DNA of 64,000 nucleotides from Myrmaecium sp. VS I D KN 1 (GCA_019775845.1 JADQAV010000028.1:248001-312000), one strand, 5' to 3'; shown: positions 48,041-63,315, numbered from the stretch's first letter. The notes: a model not told the origin generated them from the letters alone. Made by a program: numbers and translations.

Positions 48041-49468
48041 CTAGTGGGCGAAGACAGGCCTCTGGAACAGCGCGGCAGGCGCCTGGAAGGAAGTGTGTTT
48101 GGCCAGGCTGGCCGAGAACTGTTGAAGGGTCGGCCAGTACGAACCGGCTGGTGATACCCACTGTTGGCGGGCAGCGCCGCCGGCTAGAGCGGGCTTCAGT
48201 TGAGGGGGCGGCACCTGATGACACTGCGCCGAAGAGACGGAGGAAGAAGAGGAAGAAGACAGCGAGGAAGCGTCGGAGAAGACGGATTCGCAGTCCGAGT
48301 CCGAACTTCCACACGAAGGAGCAGGAGAAGGAGGAGCGTAATAAGGAGAACCCAAGACAGGCGGGGTGATGGGCGCCTGGGGGATGAGTGCCGCGGGTAC
48401 CTCGTGGCCGGTCTGCGCGAATTGGTTCGCGTAGGCCAGATCCCGAGTATAATCCACCGGCTGGATAGGAGGAGTGGGAAGGGGAGCCGGTACGGTCGCC
48501 TTCGGGGACTGGGTGAACCTTGGGCAAAGCTCAATCAATTCTCTCAGTTCCCGGACGGTGATCCTCTTGGCAGGGTCGTATTCGAACACTCTTCGAAGGA
48601 TGAGGTCCAGCTCGTCCGACAAGGGCAGGATGGTCTTAAGGAAGCTAGGATCCTTCATGTAGGCCCGGAACGTGGAGTCTTCAAAGGATGCTCTTTTCCA
48701 TGGGTTGCGGCCACATGTCAGGTTCACCAGGATGACGCCAAGGGACCAGATGTCATTGGGTGCAGCCGCGTAACAGGAGTACGCCTTTGGTGACGGCTGT
48801 TGGCATTCTGAATAGGTCAGTTAGTACGCAAACGATACAGAAAGCAAGTGAAAGCAACCGCTGGACGAGTTAGTCGTACCTGGAGACATGTAGAAAGTCG
48901 AACCGCACCCAAAGTCGGAGCTGAGGGGTTCGGACGTGGCGAGGCCAAAGTCTGCAAGCTTCACCGTCTGTCCTTGGTTGGTGACCAGGATGTTCTCCGG
49001 CTTCAAGTCACGGTGGTAGATTCCAAGGTTGTGGCAGTATTCGACGGCATCCAAGATCTGGAGGAAGGCGCTCTTGGCAAGCGCATCATTACCAACGTAG
49101 TGTCCCCGCTCGGTGATATTGGAGAAGAGATCACCCTCAGGACAATACTCAATCACTACGTACGTACAATCCGGGGCGTCCATGATTTGAACCAAAGAGA
49201 CCACGTTGGGGTGCTGGCTTGCCTTGTGGTGAAGGGTAATCTCCCGCTGTTGGAACTTGCGTTGCCGGGGCTCCAGGCCTATCTTGTTGAGTGCCTTCAC
49301 GGCGTAAGGAACATTGGTGTGGATGTCCAGGGCGGTGTATACGACGCCATAGGCGCCTACACCAAGGATACCGGTCAATTGCAACCGGCCAGCAAGGAGC
49401 TGGCCTAAACGGTCCTCCGGGCTAATAAATCCATTGAGGGTTGGAGATGCTGGGGGAGTCGGCAACAT
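48041..49468 (-). CDS. Ran1/Pat1-Sks1-Vhs1-like serine/threonine kinase
   Basis: There are two exons, 49468-48880 and 48807-48041, encoding 451 residues. The kinase domain spans about residues 29-300: glycine loop [13 protein letters not shown]-type Lys at 58 (YAVKALNK), catalytic [31 protein letters not shown] at the activation segment, then [20 protein letters not shown] and [14 protein letters not shown]. The combination of [11 protein letters not shown] and LTCGRNPW is characteristic of the Ran1 (fission yeast meiosis inhibitor), Sks1 and Vhs1 (budding yeast glucose and cell-cycle) group. The C-terminal 150 residues are Pro- and Ser-rich ([20 protein letters not shown]), a likely phospho-regulated tail. 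The start is the first ATG in the open frame (MLPTPPASP). The intron has a CTGAC branch site. The gene is isolated between two unusually long non-coding regions. Confidence 0.92.
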
Positions 49469-50272
49469 GCTGTGAGACAGAGAAAGGGTGATAGTCCTCA
49501 ACGATCCAGTGAAGGCGTCAAGGGCTATGGATGTTGTAAGGAAGACCTAAGAAGGGGAAGTGAGGATGAGAGGGAAGTCCTAAGTGGCCAGGTTCCAAAT
49601 AGGGAAAGGTTGCTTGACTGGTCCGATGAGGGAAAGGAGAAGAAAGCGGACAGCAGAGAGATGATTATAAAAGGAACCAAGGAGGATAAGTGTTGAGATC
49701 AGAGAGGCGGACGGAAGGTAAAGAAAAGAGGTCCTGAGGTAAATAATAGGAGGCGAAAGGTGAGGTTGGTGAAGTGGGAGGTCGTGGAGTTGTTTGGGGA
49801 TGAGGTCCGGGGAGGAGAAGGCTGTAAATGGCAGCGCGGGATGATGTCGGTGCCAGGGTGCCAAAATGCCAGTGAGCCAGTGGGTGAGCCGGCGAGTGAG
49901 CCAGTAGTGAACCAGAGAGGCAGAGTGCAGCAAGTAGCAGCAGCAGCAGCCAGGCCTGGGGTTGTCGGAGGAAGGGGGTGGTGATAAGTGGTGCGGTTGG
50001 ACGGGCCCGGGTGGACAAGGCGAAAGCGAGCTGCTCACTAGAAATAGGAAGGAACAGGCTAGGTTGAGCGCTATGACGAGGACGGCAGCGCGCACAGTTG
50101 CAAGCGGGCCAGGGGCTGCCTCTGAGGCGGCACAAGGGCGACAAAGGCGAGATGGCGGATGGAGACCTGCCCGGTGGGTTCACGTTAGTCTCCAGAGGGA
50201 CCCCCCAGCGCCCACACCTCTCCAAGACTCACACTCACACTCACCCTCACCCACCCCCCGGCACCGGCACTG

Positions 50273-50335
50273 CCCAGCGTACCCAGCGTACCCAGCGAAC
50301 CCGGCCTGCCCAGCCTGCCCAGCCTGCCCAGCCTG
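50273..50335. repeat. 9-bp minisatellite, seven units
   Basis: Seven consecutive 9-bp units follow CCCAGCGTA, changing stepwise to CCCAGCCTG, with a single-base variant in the middle. The unit shift across the array suggests slippage and local conversion. Confidence 0.85.
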
Positions 50336-53300
50336 AAAGGGGTGTGAGAGAGTCACCGGCGTCCCAGCGGCCAACCACCGGCCAACCAGTGACCAGCCTG
50401 CCCCCCAAGCCCGTCCGCCTCCTCCCAGAGCCCTGTTAGCGCATGTCGCAGGCATTCTGTCTCCGTCCATGCTAACCTTCCACCATGCCACCCACCACCC
50501 CCAGTCGCCCCAGTCGCCCCAGTCACCCAGTGCGAGTGGCCCCAGTGGTAGCCCGCCTCTTCCCAGCGCTCTCACAGGGCCGCCCGGCTCCTTGTCTCTC
50601 GCTCACACCTGCGCAACCGCGCCCCTCCTCCCACTGGTGGGATGCTCAACGGGGCCGAGAGTGTGCTTGGTGCCTCGTTAGACGCAGGCCCAAGCAGAGC
50701 ATGTCCTGGAAGGGCGAGGGAAGGGGGATCCTGAGCAAATCACCGACTCGAGTGGCGTTCGCGTTGCCTGCTGCTGCGGTCGCATGTAAAAAAAAGAGGG
50801 GAAAACCCCATTTTCCTCACACACAATCCACACCGCGGGCATCTCATCATCCTGCCTTCATCCTTGACACATATCGTGTTGTGACACACCAGCCCAGGCC
50901 TTTCTCCTCGACGCCCGGAGTGTTTTGGATGCAGCAGCAGCAGCAGCACCCGCCGCCGCCTCCCCTTTCTCCTCCTCTTTCTCCTCCAAGCTTACCGAAC
51001 GGGCTGCATGCAGTCCGTTTCGTCAATTTGCTCGACGCGCCCGTCAGGAAATGCCTTCAGTGGCTAAACAAAGCGTAGTCCGTTGTAGCGTTCGGCGCGT
51101 GGTGACAAAGACAAGTCCAGTCCAGTCCGATCCGCGTTCCCTCTCTTCTCTGCCACACCAAAAACATGTGTGTACGTATGTTGACTGCGCCCCTCTTCAC
51201 CCCAGCTGGCCGCCTACCCACCTTCCTCCTCTCTCCGCCATACATCCACTCTTGACATGTCGGAGAGTGAGAAAATATCGCACGCGCGGTTTGATGCAGA
51301 TTTGACGGCGCATAGCGTCGTCTTACCCAACGTCGCCTTCCGACGCCGGTGTGATTGGCCGATCTGCACTCATGTACCGTTCTCCGCCTCCAGGCAAGGT
51401 ATTCGAGAACGATGAGCGGCTGGCCAAACAACCCCCGACCTCAGCCTTTCTCCCTCCGCCTCTGTGCTTTACCTCTTCGATGCGCGTGCGTGCATCTCCC
51501 AGTTCCGACGCCAGTCGCTGCTTGCTCGCGAGCGCGCTCGCTAGCTGCTCAACCCAGCATACAATATAATTTTATCAGGAGTTGAGATTGGATTCGTTCT
51601 CAGCCCTGAACCGATGCTACAATGAGTTAGTGATCCCAGGCCCGCGGCCTTCCGCCCATCAGACAAGGCCGACAAGCGACCCCGTGGAAGGCGAGCGATT
51701 CGTTGCAGACTTTCACCGGCGCATCGCTGAAGCGTGGAAAACAAGCGCACAATCCGCCCTTCCTTTCACATAGCACATGATGAGCAAATCCAAAGCACGG
51801 CGGCGAAGAGTGACCAGCGACCAGCGTCAGCGACAACGAACGTTGGTAGGCACCACCACCACCAACAGCGCAACATCAGATCAGGTCGGTCCTCGGTCCC
51901 TCCACCCCTTGGTAGATCAGGGTATGGTAGGGCGGCGACGGCAACGACGACAGAGGACGCTGACTTCGGCGCGCTTCGAGTGGATCCATCAAAAGAAAAG
52001 AGGCTGATGATCCGACCTCCGAATCCGTGACCCTTTCCCGGCGCCATGACAGGATCCGGTTAAGTGAAAGGAAGTAGTGCGTGCTTGTGTGTGGACGATC
52101 CCCGACGGAACGGAACCAAACCGCTTGCGGTACAGCGAGGTTGGAGGGGGAGTCATCATTCAACAAGCTGGCTGGCTAGGCGGCCGCCCCGGCGCGCGGT
52201 CTCCACCTTGCCAAAACTGCCAGTTCACAAGCAATAAAACCTGACGAAAAAGCACTGATCTTTCGGCAAGTCGACTGTGGCTGATGAGATACAACTCCTC
52301 GTAGGCAAGCACTGTGAGTGGCCAAGGCGTGCCTCGCCGCTCAGCGTATACTGTAGGTACATGTTAGCTGCCTATCAATATCAATAAAGATGCAGCAGTT
52401 TTGTCGCATGTGGCCGTCTGCGATGTTCCCGTTTGCATATGTAGCATCAAATGGTAGGCGCATCTGCATGTTCGTAAGCAACTTATCACAGGTACAATAT
52501 TGAAATCCGAAACGCTTCGCCTCACCGAGATTGAAGGAGTCGGTCAGTAACCTTGCCAGGTAGGTAATTTATAGCCCGCTTGTAGGTCCGGCGGTAAGTT
52601 TGCGGTTCCAGGACCAATCGCATGTCGTTGCGACGCTGTTTTCTTCTGGAATCTGGAGAGCACACGTACGAGGCTGCGCCGGATCGGTGTACTGGCAGGA
52701 GGTACCGTTGATGACACCTGGTCTTTTCCGTGCCGTCGTGCGGGAGATGATTGGGCGCAGCGATCCCGAATGCCGCCCCAAAATAATGTTCTTCTAGAAC
52801 CACACCATCACAGCATCAAGATCACCATCAACAAATGAGGCTGCAACCTAGCGAAAGGGAAGCCTTACGCCTCGAATTTTAACTCTTTCGGGAAGCTGGA
52901 GATCCGCGTGCTGCCGTCCGGTTTTCCCGAATTATGAGAGGGCCATGCCGCTCTTTCACTCTCTCTCCGTCTCCACGCGTAGAAAAAGTGAATTCAAAAA
53001 TAAAACAAGTTCTGGCCCCGTGATTGGCCACTCGTGTGGAGACAGGGCCCCAGTGGGAAAATTCCGACGTCAACGCTGCACGACGATTCGCTCCATGACC
53101 GCCAATGTTTTGCCCCCTTATTTCATTTCGAAACGTGACTTAAAGTTAAGGCACGCATCCTAGGCATACCCTTAGTAAGATCTCAGGTAGGTAAGACACC
53201 TAGCCTTGCGGTTGGCTATTCGCTGGGGCTGACAAGCAGAGGCATACGCCCGGCCGGAGATTTGGTGATCTCGTTCAGTTTATCAGGCCTTGGTTCCGGC

Positions 53301-55044
53301 GCGCACCGTGAGACCTGCGCAGGTACAGTACGAGTCCGCGCAAAGGCGTGCTTTGCTCAGCTGCTCTCCGGTCATCCTCATCTCAGAGAGGCGGAAGAAC
53401 ATGGTCCGTCCTCAATACATATGCCAAAACATATGTAGACAGCGCTCGCGGAACAGCGAGTCATGCGACTTGTGTGGCCGGTCACGCTGATGCTCCTTTG
53501 TATCTTTCCCTAGGTTTCTAGCTTTCTTTGCCCCCTATCCTCACCACCGAGGTGAGCAGGCAAAACCGGTGAAGGTAGGGGACCGAAACATGTCGTTCAA
53601 CGTGGCCTCGTTGCGCAATCCTCGACGCTAACCGGTAAACGAAGTTAGGGAGGTCCCATCCACGGTCGCCGAGGCGGCTGCTGCCCTGTCATCGAGGAAT
53701 CGGTGGACGTGCTAATTCTTGATCCAGTATAGATCACTCTCGGCTAATGCTGATTGCCTGTCGATGATGCTCGTGCTGGGATGGAGCCGCACCCCCACCT
53801 GCAGCCGTTGGAGAAGAGTTGAGATGAGCTAGGAGTGGGCTGCAGGCGGGGCTTGGGTTAGTGAGCGCCAGAAGACGGTCCGTAATCGAAGTGTGGTCTG
53901 GACCGCGCGTGCTCCATCCTGATTCCCAAAGGGAAATCAGCGATCCAAGTTCGCCTGGTGCGTGGTGGCGTGGCGCGCGTGGAGAGAAACGAAGCAAGAT
54001 GTGTGAACGCACCTGCAGATGCCGCCGCCCCATGGCCCCCATCCCCTCCCCGTCCCCCCATCCCTGCCCGCAAGCCGTGATGTTGTAGCACCAGCAGCCG
54101 ACACCAGCCAGATGTGTTTTGGCATCCCGCTGTTGTGACGACGGAAGGGGAGAAGATGAGAGGAACCCGCCCGCCCTAAACTCAAGTCTAAGGCGGACAA
54201 TGACGGCAGAAGGAACGGGCGACGACGTCGGTTTGACATCAGACAGAAGGACGGGAGAGAAAAGCGTCATCCGAGATTCGTAACCACCGGAACCCCAGGA
54301 AGAAGCGATTGCCGCTTCGCAACCACAACATTCGGTCGCCCCTTGGTCGCTTTCGGTACGTGACAAGAATAGCTCTGCGTCCTCCAGCCGGGCGAGCCGA
54401 GAGAGATAGTTTGCCTTACCGGCTAGGCTGCAAGTCGCTGCCCCCAATGCAATGCTATCGCGACATTCCATCGTCTCTTAGCGGCTGTTTACAAGTGCCT
54501 ACAATACTTAAAATTGAGTACCCAAATGAAGGTTCACCAAGGGCGGCGGGTGATGTCGATCCGGGCTAACGAATAAACTTGGAGAGCTCGTCGTTAAGCT
54601 GCTGCTGCGCCTCGGAGTCTCCATCGCATCGCAGAACGAGATGGAGCAGAAGATGATGAAGACGAGAAGAAGACACGGCATCCTCTTTCGCAAAGAAACA
54701 AACTCCCGCCCGTGGAGCTCGCCAGTGAACTAACCTATCGATAAGTCACACTGACGGCATTGCAAGCCCCCCCACATCCATCCATCCACGCGCCTCCTAC
54801 TACCTAGCAACAACAACCAAAACAACAACACAACCTACCAACCAGGCTGTAACCCGTGAATGCAAAACTGATCGCGTTGCCAAAATAAAAATAAAAAGAA
54901 ATAAAGTTCCCACCATTCCCCACACCCAAACCTTTTTCATTTCTTTAACCGTGATCGCCCCAAACCCTAAGATACCATACCGGTACAGATCTCAACCCCC
55001 GTTTGTTTCGTGATGGGCCGGGGAGAGGCCGTGCTTGGGGGGGA

Positions 55045-55088
55045 GGGGGGGGGGGGGGGGGGGGNNNNNNNNNNNNNNNNNNNNNNNN
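55045..55088. other. Poly-G run and assembly gap
   Basis: An unbroken run of 20 G (55045-55064), itself preceded by more G, leads directly into 24 N (55065-55088). The gap is most likely a sequencing failure at a homopolymer, so true length and content are unknown. Confidence 0.95.
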
Positions 55089-56743
55089 TGCTGCGCGCGT
55101 TATAGGTAGTTGGGTTTGAGGTGTTTTGCTGTTGTTGTTGTTCCTGTAGAGATCGATATAAGCGGTTCGAACCTTATGGGATTTGAGGTGACTGGATGGA
55201 TGAAGCAAGGGAGAGATACAGTAAGGTAGCTGGAGAAGGGGAGGGAGAGATCTCCGCCTTCTCTAGGTAGGTAGGAGTAGGTAGCGGTCTGCCCTCTGCT
55301 GGTGCAGCTGCAGGAAATGAGGCAAGGCTGGACGCAGGGCGACAGAAAAAGCAAAGAAACCTTTCGCGAGGCTGAGAGCATGCGATATGGAGTAGGTATT
55401 GTCTTCCACCGCCGCACCACTCTTATCCTCTCCCTTCTATCTTCCTTTTCACACGCTCAAAAGGGGCAAATGCCAGAGGATCACAGTGTGTTATGTTGCC
55501 GGGCATACAAGGGGAATGTAGGTTATGAAGTTATTGGGGTTCGGTTCGTAGTTCTACACATAATACTCACAGTCAGCCTGCTCGCCCGGAGCCCAACACC
55601 GCCCAACTGGCGAGAACCTCAGCTTTCGTGTACGCACACACTCCCAAGCTATATATCCGTATAACCTCATTTTTCATGTCCATGTGAAAATAAAGCAGAA
55701 ATGTTTATGAAGGAAATTGCTGGGGCCCTTCCCTTTATTTCTCCGAGCTTGAAACGTGCAATGAAAAGAAAAAAAAAACATATAAAAATTATAAAAAGAA
55801 AAATTAACACATTGAACTATCCAATATACGAATCACTATATGAATAAAAATCTATGATGAAAAAACAAGGCGAAACAGCATACCACACACAGATACAGTC
55901 GCTTTCCATTATTCCTCTTTAACCCCTTTATCTACCTATAGTGAATATATATCATCATGCTCGCAGTCCATCTAAACAGATCTATGGCAGTGACAAGAAG
56001 ACAGACCCGGAAGGGGAAAGAAATAGTACTTTCCCATGAAAAACGTAACCTCACTTTATTCCTCTTCCCGTATCAAATCTATCTAATGACTTCGAAGCAG
56101 CATATCATCACCGCAAACCCCACCGAGCACGTGAGTAAAGAGTATCGGAGAACAGAGAGGAAAGAAAGAAATCAAAAGCAACTCCCTTCCTTTCCACACA
56201 CGCACGCGTCACTTGGTTCTATTACTCCAGCGTTACCATCTCTACAAGCATACCCCTATATTGGCAATGGAAATATAAAACCAAAGCGGCCAGAGGTAAG
56301 AAAAGAAGGTATTAGAAAAAAACAAGAAAACAGACATTAATTTCTACGGGTATAAACAAGACGAAAGGGGAAGAAAAGGAAAAGGAAAAGAGAGAGAGGA
56401 AATTTTTGGATGCTCATACCTAGTGCGGGAGCTAGAAACTATTCATCGGCCGGTGATCGATCTCGAGAAAGAAAAGAAGAAAGAAAAAAGAGTTAATGTA
56501 CAATGATCACTCCATCGCAGGATGGCCCGTTCAAAACACCTTGGGAAGCCTGAAAGCAGCACTTGAACACCTCGCAAGCTTGGAAGCACTTCGAGGTAGA
56601 AAAAAGGGAAAACAATCAAAATAGGAAAAAAGACCGCCTCCCGCAAAATCGGACGAGGCAGATAAGCCTAGTAGCAGGGAGAAAGCTACGCCAGAGTGGA
56701 CGTGCGATGTGTACCTCACGTAGCGATCTTCAGAGGTGGTCCC

Positions 56744-59380
<2,637 letters not shown>

Positions 59381-60058
59381 CTTGGAGAGTTTGAGGCTTT
59401 AACGCGTTGCTTGTGTAGTAGGAGAGTTGTGTTAGTTCGGTTTCCTTGTGGACACTGAGATGCTTTCCAATGAGCCGAACCAAAAACGTGTATGACCTTT
59501 CTCCACCTCGCTCACGATGGTCAACAGGCCCAGCCAGATAGTGCGGTCAGGCGCGTGTCAAGTACAGAGGACGTCAGTGCTATGATAGACAGGGCACAAC
59601 TTCCTCCGGGGGTGGAGTGGAGCTCGCCCGGAGGTGGAAGGACCCTCGGGGCGGCGTTAAGTTAACCCGCGACATCTCACCGCCTACGCATTGGATGAAC
59701 GAGAGTGTCTCTCTGTTAACCATCATCCTACAGCCAAACAGAACTCATAGTCTTTATGAGTTTGTAAGGTCAAAATCTGCCTATAAGCTATGTATTCTCT
59801 ATAGCGATGAATCATAGTAATATGAGCCTGTCTGCAGCTACTAGTATCTTGCGAACCTGTAGCCCTGCAGTTATGCACTTACCCAAACGGAACCCCTTCC
59901 CTATATTCAAGTCTCTGTTCGCAGTCTCTTCTCATCTGCGTTCCTCTTTTCCCAACCTGAGGGTACAGAGATTCTTTAAATCAGTAAATCAGTGCTGATA
60001 TGCTTATTATGACTGCGAAGAGATTCTCTGATCCAGCAGCTGCTTATCAACTAATCCA

Positions 60059-60095
60059 GTCACGACTTCGTGACGATAGCCTATGCTATCGTATG
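60059..60095. repeat. Two adjacent perfect hairpins
   Basis: GTCACGA/TCGTGAC (2-nt loop) is followed immediately by CGATAGC-type GATAGC/GCTATC (4-nt loop). Both stems are exact. Side-by-side hairpins of this kind are often found in transposon or LTR ends. Confidence 0.7.
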
Positions 60096-60161
60096 GACGC
60101 GTGAGCAATTGTTCATGCTGTTTACGCAGCAGAGCCGTTGATTTCACCTGGGCCTGGCTGA

Positions 60162-60183
60162 ACTGTCATGGTATCCCGTGACA
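60162..60183. repeat. Near-palindrome ending CCGTGACAG
   Basis: CTGTCATGG and CCCGTGACAG pair with one wobble. Read on the minus strand it begins TGTCACGGG, resembling the first bases of fungal LTRs. This could mark the edge of an old solo LTR reaching left to about 59.7 kb. No duplicated target site was found, so the family is not assigned. Confidence 0.35.
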
Positions 60184-61770
60184 GTAAGAGAGCATTCAAA
60201 GCATCGTACATATCCCAGCGCGAGATACTACGCCGTAGGGAGCTAGCACAGGTCCATCTTGCCCATGAAGCCTGAAAATCCATGCTATGGACAATCCTCA
60301 TGAAGTGACGTGAGTTGTAATTGATTGGAGTACCTAAAAGTCTGCTCTCAGGATCAGCCTCTAGGATTAGAGGTGAATATGGGGATTGTGGTGATTGAGG
60401 TTAACAGTCAATGTCAGCGAGCCATTTGGTTCTTACCACTGCAGAGAAGCCGCTGAAGATGGCTGTTGCTTATAAACCTGAAGAACGCTAGTAAAAACAT
60501 GCTCGGGGAGATGAGAATACCTAAGGTTCTGAAGCCTCTTCCTCTGTGTCCCTGAAGCGGTAACGGCTGATGAGGCCGAACGCCCACGTTCCAAACGACA
60601 CTACTAGCCCTACCTTCATCCTTCGTCCACAGCAAACGCAACGAGCAACCCTAAGGTCGGATACTCCACAAAACCTTGAAGCCATCCCAAGCCTCACGAT
60701 AACTTACCAAACTGGCGGGTCTCGGCCAGGTAACCGTGGTGGTTTCTCCGGGGAGGAGAGAGAGAAAAATTAGCGTTTGGGGCCTGAGGTGTTTTCTTTT
60801 TGAACTAGTCGTGGATCTTCCCGCATCTCCCCGAGAGATGGTCTGATGGCTGGACAGGTAGGTAGCCCTGATGGAGCAATGCGTGAACTTTGCTGGCTGG
60901 GGGGAAAACCTCGCTGGCGATGCTAGCTCTGTCGCTTTGAACGAGGCGTTCCTCTTGAGACGGAAAGGGGCTCAATGGTGAACTGGAAGTCGGGAGCGGA
61001 ACCACGGTCGTTGCAGAAGTGGTTTGATGATGATGCTGATAGATGAATGAAAGGATGGATGAAGCCCTCTCTTTCTCGGACGAGCGGTCGCCTGTAATTG
61101 TTGAGGTCTCCGCGGGGAGGGGGAGAAGAGGTTGGATGGCCTCGCGATGGCGTTTCTGGAACGCTCGCCAGGGTCAGAAGCCGCGACCCCCGAGCACGCC
61201 CGCGCATGGCCCTGACAAGGCTCAACCCTGACGTGCAGCCCAGGCAGGCAGCCAGCTTTGCGACCTCGGCGGGGTTTGACCAGTGGAACCCACGACGTTT
61301 TCCGCGATGGACTTCTTGTTGTTGTTTTCCTGCCTCGTTGTCGGCCTGATGTCCCGTGGGTGCCTGAGAAGAGATGGGAGGTTCTGAAAAGATGTATGTG
61401 CCCGTGATCTCCCCCATCGGTCGACCGGCGTTTTCCTGAGATGGGCAAAATTCTCGGTGCCCCTGGGCAAAGCCCGACGGCTGCTGGGTGCCCCTGTGCC
61501 CCTCCTCTTCCGCTGCTGACTGATGAGGGAGGAGAGCGTCCAGGTAAGGGAATCTCCGACGAAGCAACGGGTAAAAAGCCCGGGATATGACGAGAGGTAT
61601 AGGTAAGGTAAGGCATGGTAAGGCATGGTAAGGCAAGGTCAAGAGTGCATACGGATACAGTCCGCTCTTCCATTCACGTCCTCAGGTCCCAACGCGCACA
61701 GACGCCCATCCTGCCATCCTTCATCAGGCGCCGCTCGATGTACGTTGGCCTGCGCGGACCTGCAACAACA

Positions 61771-61808
61771 TCACCTTCACATTCACCTTCACCTTCACCT
61801 TCACCTTC
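61771..61808. repeat. TTCACC hexanucleotide repeat
   Basis: About six TTCACC units, with one variant near the start, lie in non-coding DNA. Confidence 0.85.
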
Positions 61809-62258
61809 ATCACCACCCTCCTCCTCCTCATCCTCCTTCTCTCCTCCTCTTCATCGTTGCCGGAAAGCTCTGCTCCCCGACTTCGGACCCTTCACCCTGC
61901 CGTCATTCTTCTCAGTCGAGCAGCCCGAAATCCCTTGAACACCCGTAGGCTGCATCCGCCAGCCGATATCCAGTTTAGCCGCGGCCTGTCCCAGCCACGA
62001 GCGCAAGGGTTGGCCTAGCTTCTCCCTCCCGTCTAGACTTGGGACAGTAGACGCAGGGTCTGCCAGCCCGTGAATGAGAGCAGCCATATCTCCCAACGCT
62101 CTCTCGCAAAAAAATCAAAAAAAAAAATCCACTTCGACTTCCGCAAAGCACGCCAGACCGGAGGCACGGCAGTGCTGCACGACGACCAGATGCCCTTCAC
62201 CACCCCAGCTGCTGCCTGCACGCCCTGATGGGAGACTTCACCCGTTCCCGCGACACAG

Positions 62259-62479
62259 GTGAGTGATGAGCCCCCTCCTCCAATCACGGGAAAGACGATT
62301 GTGCCGCAGAGCCTAAGACCCTGGGTTACGACAGGTGCACAAACGCCCTGGCTACCATCGAATCAACATCCTATGTCGAACGATGGGACCTCCTCGCAGA
62401 GTCAAATCACGCCTCAGGCCAGTTCAAGCTGGACAGGAGAGGACCCTGAGCATTCCGCCAGCTCCGAAAATGCATTACG
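62259..62479 (+). CDS. Possible first exon of an unresolved gene
   Basis: An ATG at 62259 opens 73 codons of protein-like, disordered sequence (MSDEPPPPITGKTIVPQSLR, then Ser/Gln-rich), ending at a good GTGAGC donor at 62480. I could not find an in-phase continuation with confidence over the next 800 bp. It may be a distant 5' exon of the zinc-cluster gene below, a separate small gene, or chance. Confidence 0.3.
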
Positions 62480-63315
62480 GTGAGCGCTTGAAATTCTCCC
62501 CATTTCCTTTCCTGTGCCCACACCCTTTGCTCTAAGGCTGGTTATCGAGCCCTGTGAAGCCTTTTGGGCATCTTCTGAACTTCCATCAAAGCGCTGGGGG
62601 TGTCTTTGAGTCGGAGATATTCGACCGGACGAGACGGCCCGCGGCGTGAGACCGCATTCTCCCCATTTGCCCGGCATCTGGCGGCACCGCATCTCAGATC
62701 GACCGGATTCTTCGGATCTCTGGTCTACTCCTTGCAGAGCCTGAAACGTAGGAGGTTCTACAAGACTTCAGACTGATGACTACGAGACCATCGGCTCGGG
62801 ACGCTGCCAGTGATCTACGGACCGCAGATATGTCTAGCGGGGTCGCGCGGGTTCCGCTGCAGTTCGATAGCATCATTTAAGAGAAGAGATAGCCTGGTCA
62901 TCTCTGGTTAGCGCGCTGCTCTGGTGACGGAGGATGGCGATTTCATGAGCTGTCTCCGAGAAGCGGAGATAAAGCTGCTGCTGCGCGGCTGCTTCACGCC
63001 GTGCGGGTGGATGAGCCTGTAGCCTCGAGCACTGTTGATCGTGAGACCTCTGCAGCGATGAAAGGCCATGGATTCCCTCTCACCCCAGCGAGGCGTCCGA
63101 CGTATCCATCGGTCAGTGTTGACCGGGGACATAGGTTCGATCTGGCCTGCTGCCCGACCAATGTGATCCTCGAGGTCTTCTCAGCACTGATCCAGGGGAC
63201 ACCGGAAGCTTCTTTTTCGCATCAGCATGTGTTGGCGTATTCGTGTGATAGAGGGATTGTTCGCGACTGGGCACTTGTCTAGAGTCAGGATCGCTAACTC
63301 TTGAGAAGTAATCAG
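62480..63315. other. Unresolved region upstream of the zinc-cluster gene
   Basis: Short protein-like open segments occur in different plus frames, for example near 62755-62879 and 63000-63282, but I could not connect them by clear splice sites. It may hold small exons, a promoter, or a decayed gene. Confidence 0.35.

Larger units (their letters stand above)
49469..56743. other. Long gene-free region (about 7.3 kb)
   Basis: This region separates the Ran1-like kinase start from the PRP4 stop. Its left part (49.5-51 kb) presumably holds a long kinase leader and promoter. It contains a 9-bp minisatellite (50273-50335), a CAG run near 50933-50948, and an assembly gap next to poly-G at 55.05 kb. 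From 55.7 to 56.6 kb it is A-rich, probably part of PRP4 downstream sequence. ORFs up to 245 codons exist, but none has domain-like content. Confidence 0.5.
59381..62258. other. Intergenic with repeat-like segments
   Basis: This 2.9-kb region starts with the PRP4 promoter. From about 59700 to 60200 it is AT-richer and holds three hairpins that look like repeat remains. From 60900 to 61670 two overlapping minus frames of more than 230 codons are open but have no domain content. A TTCACC hexamer array sits at 61771-61808. I find no convincing gene. Confidence 0.5.

Noticed and set aside
53734-54471. 245-codon minus-strand ORF with an ATG
   Set aside because: Low-complexity and mixed composition with no domain, and other frames over the same interval are also open.
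55155-55175. GGTTCGAACC, resembling a tRNA T-arm
   Set aside because: It is a self-complementary 10-mer without a matching T-stem, A-box or acceptor stem nearby.
60923-61673. Two overlapping minus-strand ORFs of more than 230 codons
   Set aside because: Two frames open at once over the same DNA points to low stop density, not coding. No motif was seen.
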